64,000 nucleotides of DNA from Phoronis australis (taxonomy: Eukaryota > Phoronida > Phoronidae): the NCBI GenBank assembly GCA_002633005.1, contig NMRA01000089.1, positions 434,001 through 498,000 of the forward strand, in the 5' to 3' direction. The first letter of the stretch is position 1. Every line of letters begins with the position of its first letter. The notes beneath the pieces are model-generated. The model worked only from the letters and a program-made list of their open reading frames with translations. It made no database searches and had not been told where the DNA came from. Position numbers and translations under genes: made by a program. This document shows positions 45,801 through 58,200 of this stretch, piece after piece.

Positions 45801-48800
45801 GACAATTTGGGAACATTTAAATGTGCTAAATGACATTAAACTCATTTTTAAATCTATTGGTTATCATTAGAGGAAAAAATAAGTAGTTATTAGTGACGGC
45901 ACTACTCTGTAACTGTTGACGATAACAGTGGCACCTGGCAATAACTTCGATTGGACTGGAGTTAAGCGTTCATACTGCACCGCAGCGTTGACGCTGCGGT
46001 CTTAAGTCCACCTGTTAACTGTGATGTTAACTGGAACTGTTAACTGCGATCCAGTACCGGAGTTAAGCGTTCATACTGACTGCAACTCCCCAAACCATCG
46101 ACGCGTCCACGTTAGTATGAAAGGCCCTTTAAACATTTTTGATGTCCAACAAACATTGTAACACAGTGTTCACCAGAGGCAGCATTTTTGCATTACTTGA
46201 GACAATTAATCAAAAGAATTCATAAAGGTGTTACCTTGGATGCTAGTTTAATAAGTTGTTATAAATGGAACTAAAAGGAAAATCGTCACTTTTATATCTT
46301 GGTTAGTTTCAAGTATTTTACATACACTGAAGTATCAGTTTTGGCTCATTTTTCCAATAAACATAATGCATCATTTTGTGCTAGTGTAATAACTTCTGCT
46401 GGCCTAGTGCACCCCCTAAGCACCACAGGAGGACTAAGTAAGGATATCTACAGGCTCATTGTGCTCCCTGGGCACCACAAGAGAACTACGAAATGATTGC
46501 TGCAGCTTAATGCGCCCCCTAGGCACCAACTGAGGACTAAGTAATAATTTCAGCAGGCCTAATATGCCCCCTAGGCACTACGAGATAACTAAGTAATGAT
46601 TTCTCTAGGCCTAATGCACCCCCTAGGCATTTTGGTCAAGGTCAGAGCTCGTACTAAAATTTAGAAATTGGCAATATTAGCCATCCCAAATTCACGAATC
46701 CTGAAAAAGACAAATTTTGCACTGGTAGCTATTTTCAACAATTTTATCTCCGACTTTGTTGATACAAAATGCAGTGTCCAATATTTGAGCAATGTGATGA
46801 ACACCAACATTACCCACAATCCCCATTGTCAGAATGAAGAGAATTCAATGTTGGTTTGAATTTCAGTGTCCCAAATTTTAGACACTGTCCCAAATTGGAG
46901 AATTCTAACCATAAGAAATGATTTCTGGACTACTTTCAAGGACCCCAAGAAATTAAAATGAGCCCAAAAACTTTTGTAAGGTGGGTCCACACAACCCTAT
47001 TATTTGGAAGTGTAGGATGAACACTAATTTCACTTGGGCTCATAATACTAGAAATATTTTACATATTACCCAACATATCAAGCTCATTAACTATCTCTTC
47101 CTGTTGCAGTAGCCAATGCTTATTATATACCCTATAAGCACGGATGTTTCCTCAAAATGACATCCTGCTTTTGTCTGATCTTCAAGCCAATCTAGTTCTA
47201 TTTTCATCTTGCTAGCTCTCGCACAGTTAGAAAAGCTACAAACTGCGTACAACAACTGAATTTGACTACTTTCGACATGTCGTGTGATGTCAGTAACTGC
47301 TCACTACATATGATGGACAATAACATTGCACTGAGTAACTAGTAGTGACAAACCCTGGCAGACAGTTACTAATACTGCTGCGGACAAATTGCTAATTGCA
47401 GACATGTAATGAATACCTATGCTATTGTTAACAAGATGTGAAAACACTGTCCAACACTTTCAATGTGATGGCATATTACCATCTTTTATGTACACAGTTC
47501 AATGATTTCAACATGAAATCTGATGGCCTTATGCAATTTTTATGTATGCTATTAAATGATTTCAACATGAAATCTGATGGCCTTATGTAATTTCTATGTA
47601 TGCTGTTACATGATTTCAACATGAAATCTGATGGCATGAGGCTATTTTTATATCAAACGAAAAATTATCAAGAAACATTGCCTCTAACCTAATAGAACCC
47701 AATGACCCAGTTAGGATTTCTTTCTCAGTCAAGTTGAATGGAGAAAAGTTATTTGGCTGAAATTCACTTTGAACATGTTGAATATAGTCCCGTCCATACA
47801 GCCTTCCCTAGCACAACTTGCACTAGTGCAACTTACCCTACTTGTAAATGGAGTACCCACACAACATAACTGATACCAAGGGTGAGGTGGAAGTTCTCAT
47901 TACAATGAAAAGCTAATGTCAATATGGGAGCAAAAGGAGACCCATCTGTATGTAATTGCAGCTGATAATTACTTCCAGCTTGTTCCAGGTTTGTGGCCAC
48001 ACAGGAATTACAAGTGGTGCAAGTTACCCCAGAATAAATTACCCCACCTGGATTACATGGAGTAAGTTGTCACAAGTGGGGTAAGTTGCACTCGTTTAAA
48101 CCGCGTCCACATAGCCTCCAAACCTAGCGACAACTCGTTCCAAGGGTAACTTGTTCTAGGGTAAGTCTGTGTGAAGACAGCAATTATGTGCATAGCTCCA
48201 CTAATAACACAGGAGTCTTGATATCATGTTCAGTTTTAAACCATAATTAATTCCAATTCACTAGAGGCCGCTACAGTGCAACTTTGAACACCGCCACCTG
48301 CTTAGTAAACTGGTGATAGAATTAACATGGTTCAATCAACTGCTTAAATTCCTGAGGAGAATACTTATCTAATTTAGTAAGCATTTCTTCCCCACTGCTC
48401 TTCCTGCATGTTCAGAGATGAAGGATTTAGAGCAACATTAGTGTAGTCAGGATGTTATATCCCACATGGTAAAATTATTCAGACACCATTACACACTCCA
48501 CTTATATGCATTAACACAACACTGTACTAACAGTTATCTCTATTGAGGATTTTGATTACGTAACTGACGATAAAATGTTTCAATCTCACTAGATTCCCTA
48601 TATACGGAACGGAACGGGCGAGGAACGGGCGGGCGTACTAATTTTAGCAATTCTATAGCCATGATTGCATCATACCTTTAGATAATAATTGATATTTAAA
48701 TCGTCATGGATACAACCTGACAGCTGAGTATGCCAGAGGACAAGGGTCATTCTGCCGTGTAAAAATAATTCTTTTGTTAACAGCCAACCAAGGATAACAT

Positions 48801-51800
48801 ACACTTTCAAATCAGTAACAATCACAAGAACGTTAGTAATGCTCAGGATGTTTCTAATCAACAGCTATGATATTTTTGAAAATTGTGTTTCTTTAAAAAT
48901 GTCACCAAAATTTCAACAGGCGAAAAAGGGTTTGTACAAAACTTATGAAATCCATTTGGAACTGCATTCTGTTACCTCGAAAAAGGTAACTGCATTAAAG
49001 TGTCAATTTCCTTCAGACTGTGTGTAAACCACATAACTCTACACATGGAACGCCAACTCCCACATGACTTAAGTATTCCATTGTTACAGCTTGCAACCCT
49101 GAGATTTCACGGGACTAGTCGCAAGAGTTTGAATTGAGAATTTTCGTCTGTCTACTCGACTGAGTTTTGATCGAGTGTTGTAGTTATCAAACAAAGACTA
49201 ATTTCATTACTTCATTTTCATTTTGTCATTTTTGTTCATCAAGCAAGACTCTTGCGGTACAGTTCCAGACAACCAACAATTTCTCGGCGAAATTAGTCAT
49301 TAAATCCGATAATTACACTCTTGTATAGTCATTCTTTATACACACAGACCTGCAGCCCTGGCTGGATGCCGGGAATAATCTGGCCTCTGATATCTTTTCA
49401 ACTCCAGTCTCGGAATAGAAGCACTTTCGAAAAATTATCAAACTACAAGCTAGGAGCTTTTCAAGACATTTCTGAGTGTTAAAATCTGTTCAGTTATTTA
49501 GGTAAAGAAGTGACATTTGGTGTTGAATGTTTAGTCTGCAATTATAAATGAAAAATTACTTGACTGTATTTATTAGCATACTAGCTAAGTGTGCATGTGG
49601 GGGTGCATGCTTGTGCCTGCGTGTGCAGATGCATGTATACCTTCTTACTGTTATGTTTCTATAATAATTCCTTTGTGTATTGTTTACCTGTTACCCAGAT
49701 ACTTTTTGTGTAAATTTGATTTCTGAACAATAATGTTATCTGTAGTATTTAGTATTTACAAATAAATATGAAATAAACTTTCAAAAAATAAAATGTTCAT
49801 TTTATAAAAGAATCCACTCCAATACCTTGTGTCACTGACAGCGTACATTGTATTTGCCAATTGTACTCCTCTTAGCAAACTGCCCCACTTATAGGAATTT
49901 TTTCCTGCCATTCCGCCAAAATATCAAAATGTCCAGCTTTTTCACACATGGCCAATTTGGCATATTATCATCTATTATAATTGCAATTCTCCACGCAACA
50001 TATTCCTATTTTCCGCAATTGATTAAAAAGAAAAGAAAATATGATGTTTCATATGTTTTTGCTGCATCAGCAATTTCCCATTCGACAAAGAACAAACAAA
50101 AAACCGTCGAGCACTTTTGAGCATTACATCCCCCATTCTACAAAACGCTGTCAGGATGTTTACACCCTTACATTTTGGCGAAGATTCAGATCTCTGCCTC
50201 TTCCTGCTTTTCAATCTGGTTGTCCCATCTTTTCATTCTCTAAAGTTGACTATGACAACTACGCAACAGGTATTCAAAATAACATAGTCACTTTGTTACG
50301 GATATTGCTATTTTCCAGAGTCCACTTTAAGTAACATAACATAATAAGAATTTATCCCAATGTCTCTTGTTTAAGGTAACACACACTGCGTGCATCAAGA
50401 CCGCTGATTTTTACTTTCTGAAGAAACGAGTATATGGATTTCACAGTATTTCTGCCAAGCACCAAATGTTTTTAAACTAAAGGCACCAACAAAAAATTAT
50501 TAATGGATTCAAATAAATTTATAACCTACTGCTGATGTTTTTCCGACTGTATAGCCTTTTTACACAAGACATGGTGTTCATATACAGCACATCTTTGACT
50601 CAAATGTAGTTACAATTTGTATGGACCAGTCATCAATTGATCAATCTAATTACGTTGATTGTTAAATTATGTCACACGCGCAAAAGTCTGATTGACAAAA
50701 GTTAATGTTCAAGAAAAAGTATTCAAACTGGCTACTTTTTCAATTCCTCTTTCTCCTTCATATTAACATCAAAAATATTGTTTTACACCAAAGTATCTTA
50801 CTGTTTTAATTAATGAAATAAAAACAAAAAATGTCACCTCCGCGACAGTTTGTGGCTATCCCCATCATAAATAAGCCTAGTAAATACCAAGATAGGAGCC
50901 CTAATTTATTGCAAATATTCATTTTTTACAAATCAATTTGAACAAATTGCCTCAGTTTATAACATGCATGAAACACTTTACCATACAATTCTTTAACTCA
51001 TATGAGATTTTGCTCATCTCAAAAATGTTTAAAACTGTTGCACTTCATGTTGTTTTATTTTAATAAGGTTTAACTTTACTTTATTTAGCACACCAGATAA
51101 ATACCTATTACCGACACATGAAGTCCAGCCCTTACCTTTGAAGTACAGGAATGTTCTATGTCTGGCTGATGGGCAGTTTTGGAAGAGACTTCATCTTGAG
51201 GGAATCGAGTATTACCAACACTAGCACCACCATCTGCAAATCCACCAAAGTCATCGTCTTCATCAACATCATCATTCTTCGAAACACTGGAATGGTTCTC
51301 TTTGAAATCGGCGAAATCTCCAAATTCATCTTGGCCAGCTCCGGTAAAAGCTGAAGAATGGTCGTCGTCACTCCCAGGCTTAAGTTCCCCAAACTTCACA
51401 TTTTTGTTTGAGACTGGGCCCTGAAAACTGGCCCAGCCATCATCCTCATTTTGATCAGCAGCGGAGTCGAACGCAGCCCAGTCATCATTTGTTCTCTCAT
51501 CCTCGCTGAAATGATTGCCATCTTGTTGGTTATGGTCAAAATCAGCAAAATCTCCAAATGCATCTTGCTCATCTCCCTCGTCCACAACACATGGCAATTT
51601 ATTGGCAACATCATGGCTTGACTTATCAATAACGGATTTATTGGTAACATTTTCAACAACTGAAAAGTCAGTCACATTCTGCCCATCTTGGCCATGACTA
51701 TCAAAGTTGCCAAAATCGTCTTCGTTGTCAAACCCACCACTGGGAATGATTTCTGAGGCCACGCCGTTATTCATGGGCATCTGACTACTCTTCCGCAATA

Positions 51801-53076
51801 TTGAGTTGTCCTCACTATAGGATGAGGCTAATGTAGAAGAGTCAACAAAATCAGGACTCTCAACAACACTATGATGTGTAATTCCATCAACATCCGTGTT
51901 CTCCAAACGCATGCCACTTTCTAAAACTTCATCAGTCCCAATGCTATTTACCTGATCTAAATTACGCTCACTCGAACCATCACCATCTTTCCTATCAAAC
52001 TGGCAACTTTCCTCGTCACTATTCCCACGATCATTATCTAGTTCAGTCCTTGCTTTTGTTAACCAATCCTCTGACGAGGCATCGTCACCTGAGTCTACAT
52101 TATCAACACCCTTCCTTTTAATACAACCATCCATGTCACCTGTCTGCACGTTACCGCTGCCTTCCTCACTGCCATCACTCACAGTATCGGTTTGGTGATT
52201 TTCTTCAGTAGACAATTTCGATTTATAGTCACCACTGTCAACTAGGAAAGTATTACTAGCTGACGAATCACTGTCACTTTTTTGGAATGTTGCAAAATCT
52301 GACAAGTCTTCTTCTTGATCATCAGCAGATTTTTCAGGACTTGAATTTTCAGTGCTATTTTGGTAAGCCTCTTCATGCTCACAATCAGCTATGTCTAAGG
52401 CATCAACACTGTTCGTATCTGACACCTCGGCTTCTTTAAAGTGGATTGGGGAATCAGATGCACTGCTGTGTCTACTGGGTTCAAAGAAGGGAGGGCACGC
52501 ATCTGGCATGTCGTCACTGTCCACAAACTGTTTGTCTGCCAAGTTGTCGGTCGTGAGACACTCTTGACCAACTGGAGGTAAACAATGGTCCACAGTGCTT
52601 TCATCAGCACGGCATTCTACGTTGAAACTGGACTCGGATTCAATGTCTTTGTCACAAATAGCTGAACTAACATTTTCTGTCACATTATCATTGAGTGTAT
52701 CAGGAGAGATAGGTTGACTAGACTGTTCAAAAGAACCAAAATCACCAAAATCATCCTGGTGTTGATCCTCACTTTTATTCCTTGTGTTTATGTCACCAAA
52801 CTGAGCCCAAGAATGGTTTGGTTCTTGTTCACCACCAGAATCTTGGAATGAGGCAAAGCTAGCAAATTCTGACGCCTGTCTCTGGCCAGAAACCTGGTGC
52901 GATGGATCTGTGGGGTGGGACGGGTTCTTAGATCTTGGAACATCAGTCTTTGGTGGAGAGAACTTTCCAAAGTCGCCAAAGCCATCATCATCCTCATGCG
53001 TCCAGCTATCATCAAAACTGTCCCCCATTGCTGGTGGAGAGGAAGACAGCATTGGGATGAAATTAGCTGACGACAT
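39653..53076 (-). CDS. AFTPH: Aftiphilin, complete coding region in six exons
   Basis: Adaptor-accessory protein of clathrin-coated trafficking at the trans-Golgi/endosome, known to bind AP-1 gamma-ear, AP-2 and clathrin. Coding exons in order: 53076-51136, 45185-44916, 44332-44192, 43218-43158, 41887-41807, 39888-39653. Total about 909 residues plus stop (human 936), all phases agreeing. Start: MSSANFIPMLSSSPPAMGDS follows the family's N-terminal MYSSSPPPL pattern, and an acceptor sits 18 bases upstream, so 5' UTR is also spliced. The first exon is acidic and Ser-rich with many adaptor motifs (FGDFGKF, FGDFGSF, FGDFADF twice, FGGFADG) and WxxF motifs (WAAFD, WASFQ). Then VEQLIDACF, WLPLWSDLCDID, TLPPVDFDWSSSGLTDPLE, a clathrin box LLDLD, and C-terminal LSEEAARIVSRFPDLSFM. 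It ends in TDTN. Confidence 0.95.
40534..40858. mobile_element. MITE-like element in an AFTPH intron
   Basis: Left end GCCTTAGGCTCTGTCTAATT and right end, read on minus, GCCTCAAGGCTCTGTCCAAT form imperfect terminal inverted repeats about 320 bases apart. No open frame inside. Target-site duplication unclear. Confidence 0.6.
41807..41887 (-). CDS. AFTPH: AFTPH exon 5 with clathrin box
   Basis: Eighty-one bases encoding GQANALLDLDFFSTNNSQSS with LLDLD, a type I clathrin box. Acceptor CTTTCAG, donor GTAAGT. A CAG/TAG tandem duplication begins about 15-20 bases upstream of the acceptor. Confidence 0.9.
41908..42062. repeat. CAG/TAG tract with ~80-bp tandem duplication
   Basis: GCTACACTATGCACACAGGT, a CATCAGTGCAACACGTTG block and a GCAGTAGCAGTAGCAG run occur twice in tandem. 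In the AFTPH intron, just upstream (minus strand) of the clathrin-box exon. Confidence 0.85.
43440..43700 (+). repeat. Dispersed repeat family A, partial copy 3
   Basis: Only the 3' half: ATGCAAAAATGGGACATTTT, then GAATCCGAACAGCCATTTCA, GAGATATGTTCCGAAGTTGG and CAAGGGTCCTACATAACC. In an AFTPH intron, on the strand opposite the gene. Confidence 0.75.
44916..45185 (-). CDS. AFTPH: AFTPH exon 2 (conserved core)
   Basis: Ninety codons, phase 0 on both sides: PTGLSRVEQLIDACFHAP to ALHIDTRNL. It carries the best-conserved non-motif part of aftiphilin (LPLWSDLCDID, LQYTWNQSKNRKNLL). Confidence 0.95.
45619..46130. mobile_element. MITE-like foldback element in an AFTPH intron
   Basis: Left end GGCTCTTTCATATTGAC through CGTCGATG; right end, read on minus, GGGCCTTTCATACTAACG through CGTCGATGG. 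Inside, GGAGTTAAGCGTTCATACTG occurs twice, with several GTTAACTG palindromes. About 510 bases, no open frame. Confidence 0.65.
46385..46635. repeat. About 58-bp tandem array with CACCCCCTAGGCACCA cores
   Basis: Four to five copies with the cores GCACCCCCTAAGCACCA, GTGCTCCCTGGGCACCA, GCGCCCCCTAGGCACCA, ATGCCCCCTAGGCACTA and GCACCCCCTAGGCA, separated by GGACTAAGTAA-like sequence. In the AFTPH intron before exon 2. Confidence 0.9.
46640..46910 (+). repeat. Dispersed repeat family C, copy
   Basis: AAGGTCAGAGCTCGTACTAA to TTGGTTTGAATTTCAGTGTC then CCAAATTTTAGACACTGTCC. Matches 55650-55880 in order, with part of it at 43440-43490. No coding capacity. Confidence 0.65.
47498..47640. repeat. 54-bp x3 tandem repeat
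   Basis: ATGATTTCAACATGAAATCT with GATGGCCTTATG and TTTTATGTATGCT, three near-identical units in an AFTPH intron. Confidence 0.9.
47785..48185. mobile_element. Foldback element, weak
   Basis: Left: CCATACAGCCTTCCCTAGCA then CAACTTGCACTAGTGCAACT. Right, read on minus: CACACAGACTTACCCTAGAA then CAAGTTACCCTTGG. Related phrases (CAACTTGCACTA type) recur at about 17805-17855. About 400 bases, no open frame. Confidence 0.45.
48190..51135. other. Remainder of the first AFTPH coding intron, nothing recognised
   Basis: AT-rich intronic DNA without repeats that I could define or any supported exon. Confidence 0.5.
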
Positions 53077-53094
53077 GTTGGCGGGCACCACAAT
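51136..53094 (-). CDS. AFTPH: AFTPH first coding exon (adaptor-motif exon)
   Basis: Acceptor TTATTTCAG at 53095-53097, 18 bases of 5' UTR, ATG 53076-53074, then 647 codons to SCTSK before GTAAGG. The open frame extends upstream of the acceptor but the added residues do not resemble the family, so the later ATG is preferred. Confidence 0.94.
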
Positions 53095-55007
53095 CTGAAA
53101 TAAACATGTCCATAAATGAAGTTTTCTAGCCAAGCTAAACAACACAGTGTGTCTGAAATGGCATGTAACATTTTCACAGAACACATGATAGCCTAAAAAA
53201 ATTTTAAACAGTCTGAAAGACAAACGTGATTAGTGAAAGAGTTAAACTCATGTGAGCTTCAAAATTTCATTTCCCACCGATTGACCATGAACAAACCAAC
53301 TACATACCTGCTTTCCATCAAATAAACATTTAATACATTATGCTGCTTGCAATAAAATTGGCACAATTTGTTGTAATAAAACTGATGGTACCCTCATGTT
53401 CCTCTCATTTTGTATTACAGAAGCTTTTAAGTTAATTACCTCTAAACAATCAAGAATCACATGACATCCCTGTAAATATCTCCCGTATATCCAGAAGCTA
53501 TCATTTGGAGACCACTCATGTCTAATACGTCCGAAACTGCTTAATAAGTAATCAAAGCTGCTTAGCAGTACAAGCTTCCAAGAGTCTATTTTTCTAGAAT
53601 GCCTAAGTTTACATGTTTTCTTTACACAGAGTCTAAAAGAAGACTTGTGCCATAACTTACAAGTGGTCTTAAGTTTCCGTTTAGACTCGGCATACAAAAA
53701 CGTGTGGAAATCACAACCTTTAAGTGAATCAAGTCCTGGCCATATCAAACTTAATGTAGTGACCCATCATTACATTCCATGTAATAAAAAAAAACAAATG
53801 AACAGAAAAACAAACAAACAAAAACTTCCTGTCTTGTGGACAGTGTCAACGGAAGGAAGTCTGATAGCAACAGTCTATTCATATCCAAGGTTCATAAGTG
53901 TGGATACTTATAGCGTACAACATGAATACAAACATCATTGATAAACTTAGGACTGACCTTGTTCCTAATATAGACCTAAATGAGTGATTAATATTCATGA
54001 TTAATGATTGCATTTAACCCAGTTAGAGTTTCAGATACACCCTACACCACCCCTCCACCATCTTGCTTGAACTGTATTCCAAAGATAACTTTCAGTTAGA
54101 AAAACATACAGGAGTAATGCACTGGAGGGAGAAAAAGACTAAGCTATTCTTCAGCCAAAGGCCAGGTACATACCCAATGGGCAACCCATACACCCTTGGG
54201 GAATCCTACTTCAGGGTCACATCAGGGGGAAAGATTCCTCCCAGTAAATGTTTTAAAGACTTAATAATTCAAGTCCACAGTCCGAAAAGCAGCTACGGTC
54301 AGATCGGCATTCGAAACTACGACATCTTGAGAAATGACACATACCTGTGACAAACCATTTAGTTAAATTTAATTGAACAATTGCCTGGAAGTCAAGAGGG
54401 AAACTCTTCTCAGACCAAGAATAAAGTTGTGAAAAAGCATAATGCCTAGAGCTTCTTTTCATAAAACTATCAAATCCAGAAACTGAAGAATTAGAGTCCC
54501 CTAGCATCGCCACATGGGGCAGACAAACTTACAGTACCTGTGTACAGTACAGTGTACCCAATGACACCAGTGATGACATCTATTCTTCACCAAGAAAACG
54601 TCTCCATTCATGGAGACATTCAGTACTTATATTTTGTGTGACAGTCATTAATTGCACTTAAGTATTTCTAAGTATCTTGATCACTGGTAGATCTGGAATG
54701 TTGCAAGGGAGTAAAATAAAACTTCCACGTAACCCGTAAAATCTGTATGCCAACGGTGTATCTTTATTACATCACGTTCATATGGACCCCTTAAATCTGC
54801 CTATGACGATTGTAGCCATTCAGTCATCCACTTGTACATGAAGGGTTTAGACCTAGGAACTAGAGACAGACTCGGAGTGTGAGATATAGCAGTATTCCAT
54901 GATAGAGTATTACCTAAAAGCAAACAAAAATGTTTAACCTAGAGAAAATGATTATGTTACATTCTGCACCAACTTGTAGTTAAGGAGTCCCAAACGGAAT
55001 GTACCCA
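53095..55007. other. Upstream of AFTPH coding start, 5' exons not resolved
   Basis: The 5' UTR must continue upstream because the first coding exon opens with an acceptor, but no non-coding exon can be placed from sequence. A 136-codon minus-strand frame at 53338-53748 has no family resemblance and is not called. Confidence 0.45.
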
Positions 55008-55572
55008 TGACGGCAACATCCCGTTGCTCCCAACTTGTTCGATTCTATAGCCCTACAACTAGTTGGGAAGTTTACTCCCATAGCCAATAACTTACATGAC
55101 TGATTAACTCCATACTGGTATTTATGGTTGAAGGGCCTGTGCTCTTTTGTTCGATTTTATTGCTCTAATCTCCTATCAGCCTGACTGGGCTGGGCTGATA
55201 AAAATGAAAGTTAAGTTAAAACATATTTGAGCTTAAACCAAAAGCATTTCTGAATTCCTCGTCAAATGCTGATCATGTTCCGTTTTTGAATCACCAAAAT
55301 CGCCCAACTACAACAGAAGTTAAGACAATCTATTCTGTCCAAAAGGATTACCAACGCACTGGGTTTGACTGTGTTCCTACGCATTAGGTAACAGTTTGCA
55401 ACCACCATAGGTTTCCTTTGAAGCCTGAGAGATAATATTGGCCCCTGCTTGTTATCATACGGGACAAAAGACTGAGCTGGGCAATTAACAAAAGCCAGAT
55501 GTTATCGAACGTTCAGCATCCCTCATGTCTGGAAAAGTTACTGAACGACAGAACGCTGTAATGCTAATCAGA
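55008..55572 (+). repeat. Dispersed repeat family B, copy 2
   Basis: Second copy of the 550-base repeat at 30418-30980, same orientation, roughly 75-85% alike by eye. Confidence 0.85.
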
Positions 55573-55698
55573 AGTCTATAGTATTATAACTGAAGAGACA
55601 TATGGTAAAATTTCTATAGTTAAGGAAACAGTGAGAAACTGACTACTTTGCTCAAGGTCGGAGTTGATACCAAATTTTAGAAATAAGCCATTTTGGCT

Positions 55699-58200
55699 GT
55701 CTCAAATTCAAGACGTCCGATGAAAGACAAACACAAATTTTGGCAATGCATAAAATGTTGCAAAATGCAGATATAACATGAACAATGACAATTACTCATG
55801 TCTTAATCTTCAGAATCAAGAACCAATTTTGGCTTAAATTCCAAGAGTGACAAATTATAGAGACTATCTGAACCACGAAAATGTTTACAACAAACTTTAT
55901 TGACTCAAGTGGGTGTGTCGTGCCAAGACACTCAAATGAGTGACCAACAGGTAAAAGAACGCGTAAATTTTCAGAAAAATGTTTAAACATAAGTTAGTTT
56001 TCAATCATCTCAAATGCTTTTCTTCATTATGTTTAAATATTATTATTAGTTAAAAGTAAATACCTATACTGAAAAACAATCATAGGTGGAGCTCCGGGCA
56101 CAATGATTTTGAGATGTGCGAAGTGGGGCCAGAATTTTGCTTATCGTAGACAATCGAAGTTCTTCTAAACGTTCTTAATGTCTCATTAAATTATGATTAA
56201 ACCTGAACATCATGGGAAAACACAACTTGCACAGTTTACACAAACTTGTATTCCAAGGGTTAACAACGCTGTAGAGCGTGTCTGTAAATACTTATTTATA
56301 GACATGCAGTTGTGTGTCTTGTTTCATCCACTGAATAACGGGTTCATTGATTACCTGGTTCTCTAAATCAAGGACGGCATTGGTCTGATACATTGGACCC
56401 TGATTTAGAGAACCAGGCAATCACTGAATAGCGGGTCCCCTTCCTCAATGGAGGAAACTAGATCTCTTAATCACAGGCCATTACATCTGAACTACTGCAG
56501 TCTCGAAGGGCAGCTGTTTACCAGCAGTGCTGGATTTTAGACCCTTGAAATACGAGACTAGATATTTTAGTATAGTGAGTATAGTGAGTATAGTGACATG
56601 AGACAGTTGCGAGAACAAAGTTCAGAGACCGTATCCTAAAAGTGGGTGGAGCTGTCATGATCGACCATAAAAAACATCTGCCAGTCACCTGGACATTGGC
56701 CGAGCCAGCACAGGAAAACGTACTGCAAGGATGAATAAATAGTTATGGGTTCGATGATACTTGCACATGAGCAAAAGCAAACATGGCAAACCTAAGATTT
56801 TTACCTCTTTTCAAACTGACGCAAGCTTAAAACACATAACAGGCTTAAACTTTCACATTACCGCGAACAACTTTCGCCAGACAACCACCATGAATGTTAC
56901 CCACAATACACCATTTTGTATCAACATTTTCTCTAAATTAACGTAAACAANGTCTCAAATTCAAGACGTCCGATGAAAGACAAACACAAATTTTGGCAAT
57001 GCATAAAATGTTGCAAAATGCAGATATAACATGAACAATGACAATTACTCATGTCTTAATCTTCAGAATCAAGAACCAATTTTGGCTTAAATTCCAAGAG
57101 TCACGAATTATAGAGACTATCTGAACCACGAAAATGTTTACAACAAACTTTATTGACTCAAGTGGGTGTGTCGTGCCAAGACACTCAAATGAGTGACCAA
57201 CAGGTAAAAGAACGCGTAAATTTTCAGAAAAATGTTTAAACATAAGTTAGTTTTCATTCATCTCAAATGCTTTTCTTCATTATGTTTAAATATTATTATT
57301 AGTTAAAAGTAAATACCTATACTGAAACACAATCATAGGTGGAGCTCCGGGCACAATGATTTTGAGATGTGCGAAGTGGGGCCAGAATTTTGCTTATCGT
57401 AGACAATCGGAGTTCTTCTAAACGTTCTTAATGTCTCATTAAATTATGATTAAACCTGAACATCATGGGAAAACACAACTTGCACAGTTTACACAAACTT
57501 GTATTCCAAGGGTTAACAATGCTGTAGAGCGTGTCTGTAAATACTTATTTATAGACATGCAGTTGTGTGTCTAGTTTCATCCACTGAATAACGGGTTCAT
57601 TGATTACCTGGTTCTCTAAATCAAGGACGGCATTGGTCCGATACATTGGACCCTGATTTAGAGAACCAGGCAATCACTGAATAGCGGGTCCCCTTCCTCA
57701 ATGGAGGAAACTAGATCTCTTAATCACGGGCCATTACATCTGAACTACTGCAGTCTCGAAGGGCAGCTGTTTACCAGCAGTGCTGACTTTTAGACCCTTG
57801 AAATACGAGACTAGATATTTTAGTATAGTGAGTATAGTGACATGAGACAGTTGCAAGAACAAAGTTCAGAGACCGTATCCTAAAAGTGGGTGGAGCTGTC
57901 ATGATCGACCATAAAAAACATCTGCCAGTCACCTGGGACTGGACATTGGCCGAGCCAGCACAGGAAAACGTACAGCAAGGATGAATAAATAGCTATGGGT
58001 TCGATGATACTTGCACATGAGCAAAAGCAAACATGGCAAACCTAAGATTTTTACCTCTTTTCAAACTGACGCAAGCTTAAAACACATAACAGGCTTAAAC
58101 TTTCACATTACCGCGAACAACTTTCGCCAGACAACCACCATGAATGTTACCCACAATACACCATTTTGTATCAACATTTTCTCTAAATTAACGTAAACAA
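55699..58200. repeat. Direct duplication of about 1.25 kb joined by a single N
   Basis: Copy 1 55699-56950, one N at 56951, copy 2 56952-58200. Both start GTCTCAAATTCAAGACGTCC and end ACGTAAACAA exactly at the N or at the boundary. They differ by a few substitutions, a 10-base repeat-number change (AGTATAGTG tract near 56580) and a short insertion near 57935. Repeat family C sequence begins the unit. Most simply two overlapping contigs or haplotypes that were not merged. Confidence 0.95.
56349..56430. other. Long hairpin (also at about 57604-57679)
   Basis: CCTGGTTCTCTAAATCA pairs with TGATTTAGAGAACCAGG across a loop of about 30 bases. The flanks (ACGGGTTC.., GATTACCTGG / CCAGGCAATC) extend the stem. 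Present in both copies of the duplication. Confidence 0.8.

Noticed and set aside
53095-53223. Upstream extension of the first aftiphilin coding exon (start at 53223)
   Set aside because: A strong acceptor lies at 53095-53097 and the family N-terminus begins at the ATG at 53076; the extra residues are intronic.
53338-53748. 136-codon minus-strand open frame
   Set aside because: No family resemblance, and no splice support joining it to AFTPH.
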